Of a stretch of DNA of 64,000 nt, positions 63,670 through 64,000 are shown in pieces. Source of the stretch: Saprospiraceae bacterium (GTDB lineage Bacteria > Bacteroidota > Bacteroidia > Chitinophagales > Saprospiraceae); contig JAHDDE010000005.1 in the NCBI GenBank assembly GCA_020629515.1, positions 62,001 to 126,000 of the forward strand, read 5' to 3'. Below the pieces are notes generated by a model. It ran no database searches. It was not told the DNA's origin and worked only from the letters and a program-made list of their open reading frames with translations. The position numbers were made by a program, and so were the translations under genes. Every line of letters starts with the position of its first letter. The stretch's first letter is position 1.

Positions 63670-64000
63670 CTATTGATTCTTAGCAGTCGGTCTGTTGATA
63701 GCATGATCAATCACAGTTCTCATTCGCTCTCTTTGATCAAAGGTGATTACCTCCCGGATTCTCTCAGCAGTTAAATTACCAGTCTCTGGATCAGCTATAT
63801 CAACATCTCTAATTTGATCATCCATTATATTTTTAATGTAAAAGACCGTCGGATTATTAACGCTGGCTACTGAACAATCATCAGCGATATTGTAACGACC
63901 ACCATCATTGACTCCTCCTGTGCCCCCAAAGGGCCTATAAGTACTACTATAGCTAAAAGTATCATCACAATAATCCTCAGTACACATACCTGGTTGATAT
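63670..64000 (-). CDS. C-terminal part of an M43-like (pappalysin) metalloprotease-type protein, 5' end outside window
   Basis: The minus-strand frame is open to the window edge ('YQPGMCTEDYCDDTF' reads through), so the ATG at 63987 is not the true start. The visible ~109 residues have Cys pairs ('CTEDYCDD'), an 'NIMDD' segment where M43 proteases have 'NYMDY', and 'ITFDQRERMRTVIDHAINRP', like the 'FT.gQ..RMR' end of M43 peptidase domains. The zinc-binding HExxH would lie outside the window. No T9SS tail follows. Confidence 0.45.
   Translation of the reverse strand, partial: YQPGMCTEDYCDDTFSYSSTYRPFGGTGGVNDGGRYNIADDCSVASVNNPTVFYIKNIMDDQIRDVDIADPETGNLTAERIREVITFDQRERMRTVIDHAINRPTAKNQ

Overview
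The window looks like a chromosomal segment of a Bacteroidota bacterium, most plausibly a gliding or surface-attached, Saprospiria-like lineage. That assignment is an inference from gene content. The DNA is AT-rich. There are secreted proteins with type IX secretion system (T9SS) sorting tails of both type A and type B. Several families are typical of the phylum: DUF3276/PUR-like, DUF2911, Lacal_2735, DUF2805/TIGR03643, YpdA, a GreA-like small protein, a split 5'-nucleotidase and a Reg_prop/Y_Y_Y sensor kinase. I saw no rRNA, tRNA, CRISPR array, insertion sequence or prophage, and no gene-free stretch longer than about 300 bases.

Layout. 1-11 kb: the 3' end of a giant repetitive T9SS surface protein, a GreA-like protein, a TPR lipoprotein, a PfkB sugar kinase, a thioredoxin lipoprotein, dnaA, and a split 5'-nucleotidase operon. 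11-22 kb: an A-type Fe-S carrier, a GH63-like glucosidase, an orphan two-component sensor, typA and an NhaC antiporter. 22-30 kb: a tiny protein that is almost only a T9SS-tail-like domain, a helix-hairpin-helix/OmpA pair, a comEC plus HhH pair, an ABC exporter and a PUR-like protein. 30-38.4 kb: a minus-strand block with a HYR-type secreted protein broken by one in-frame stop, an ABC importer whose binding protein is fused to an OmpA domain, a PspA-like coiled-coil membrane protein, a multi-pass membrane protein next to an IPTL-CTERM protein, and another coiled-coil protein. 38.5-48.9 kb: arginine deiminase, thioesterase, YihY, two YeaQ-like proteins, VOC, folC, crtY-like cyclase, a second thioredoxin, msrB, a CNNM/CBS protein, a tocopherol-cyclase-like protein and a cupin. 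48.9-52.2 kb: a photolyase-flavin reductase-SDR cluster. 52.3-64 kb: T9SS type A protein, trmN6, marC, quinone oxidoreductase, an ABC1 kinase with a TetR regulator, Pmp3, BON-LysM, DUF2911, an OYE remnant, a large T9SS type B protein, ypdA, and the C-terminal tail of a metalloprotease-like protein.

How the parts fit. Housekeeping functions (dnaA, typA, folC, trmN6) are mixed with envelope and surface functions. Oxidative and light-stress functions recur: msrB, ypdA, two thioredoxins, photolyase cluster, a carotenoid cyclase and a tocopherol-cyclase-like protein.

The most notable block is 31355-38386. Seven same-strand genes combine an importer, a peptidoglycan-anchored binding protein and PspA-like/coiled-coil proteins, and look like one envelope system. 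Directly downstream is a gene whose signal peptide is separated from its mature protein by one TAA codon (31250-31252), which is easy to test.
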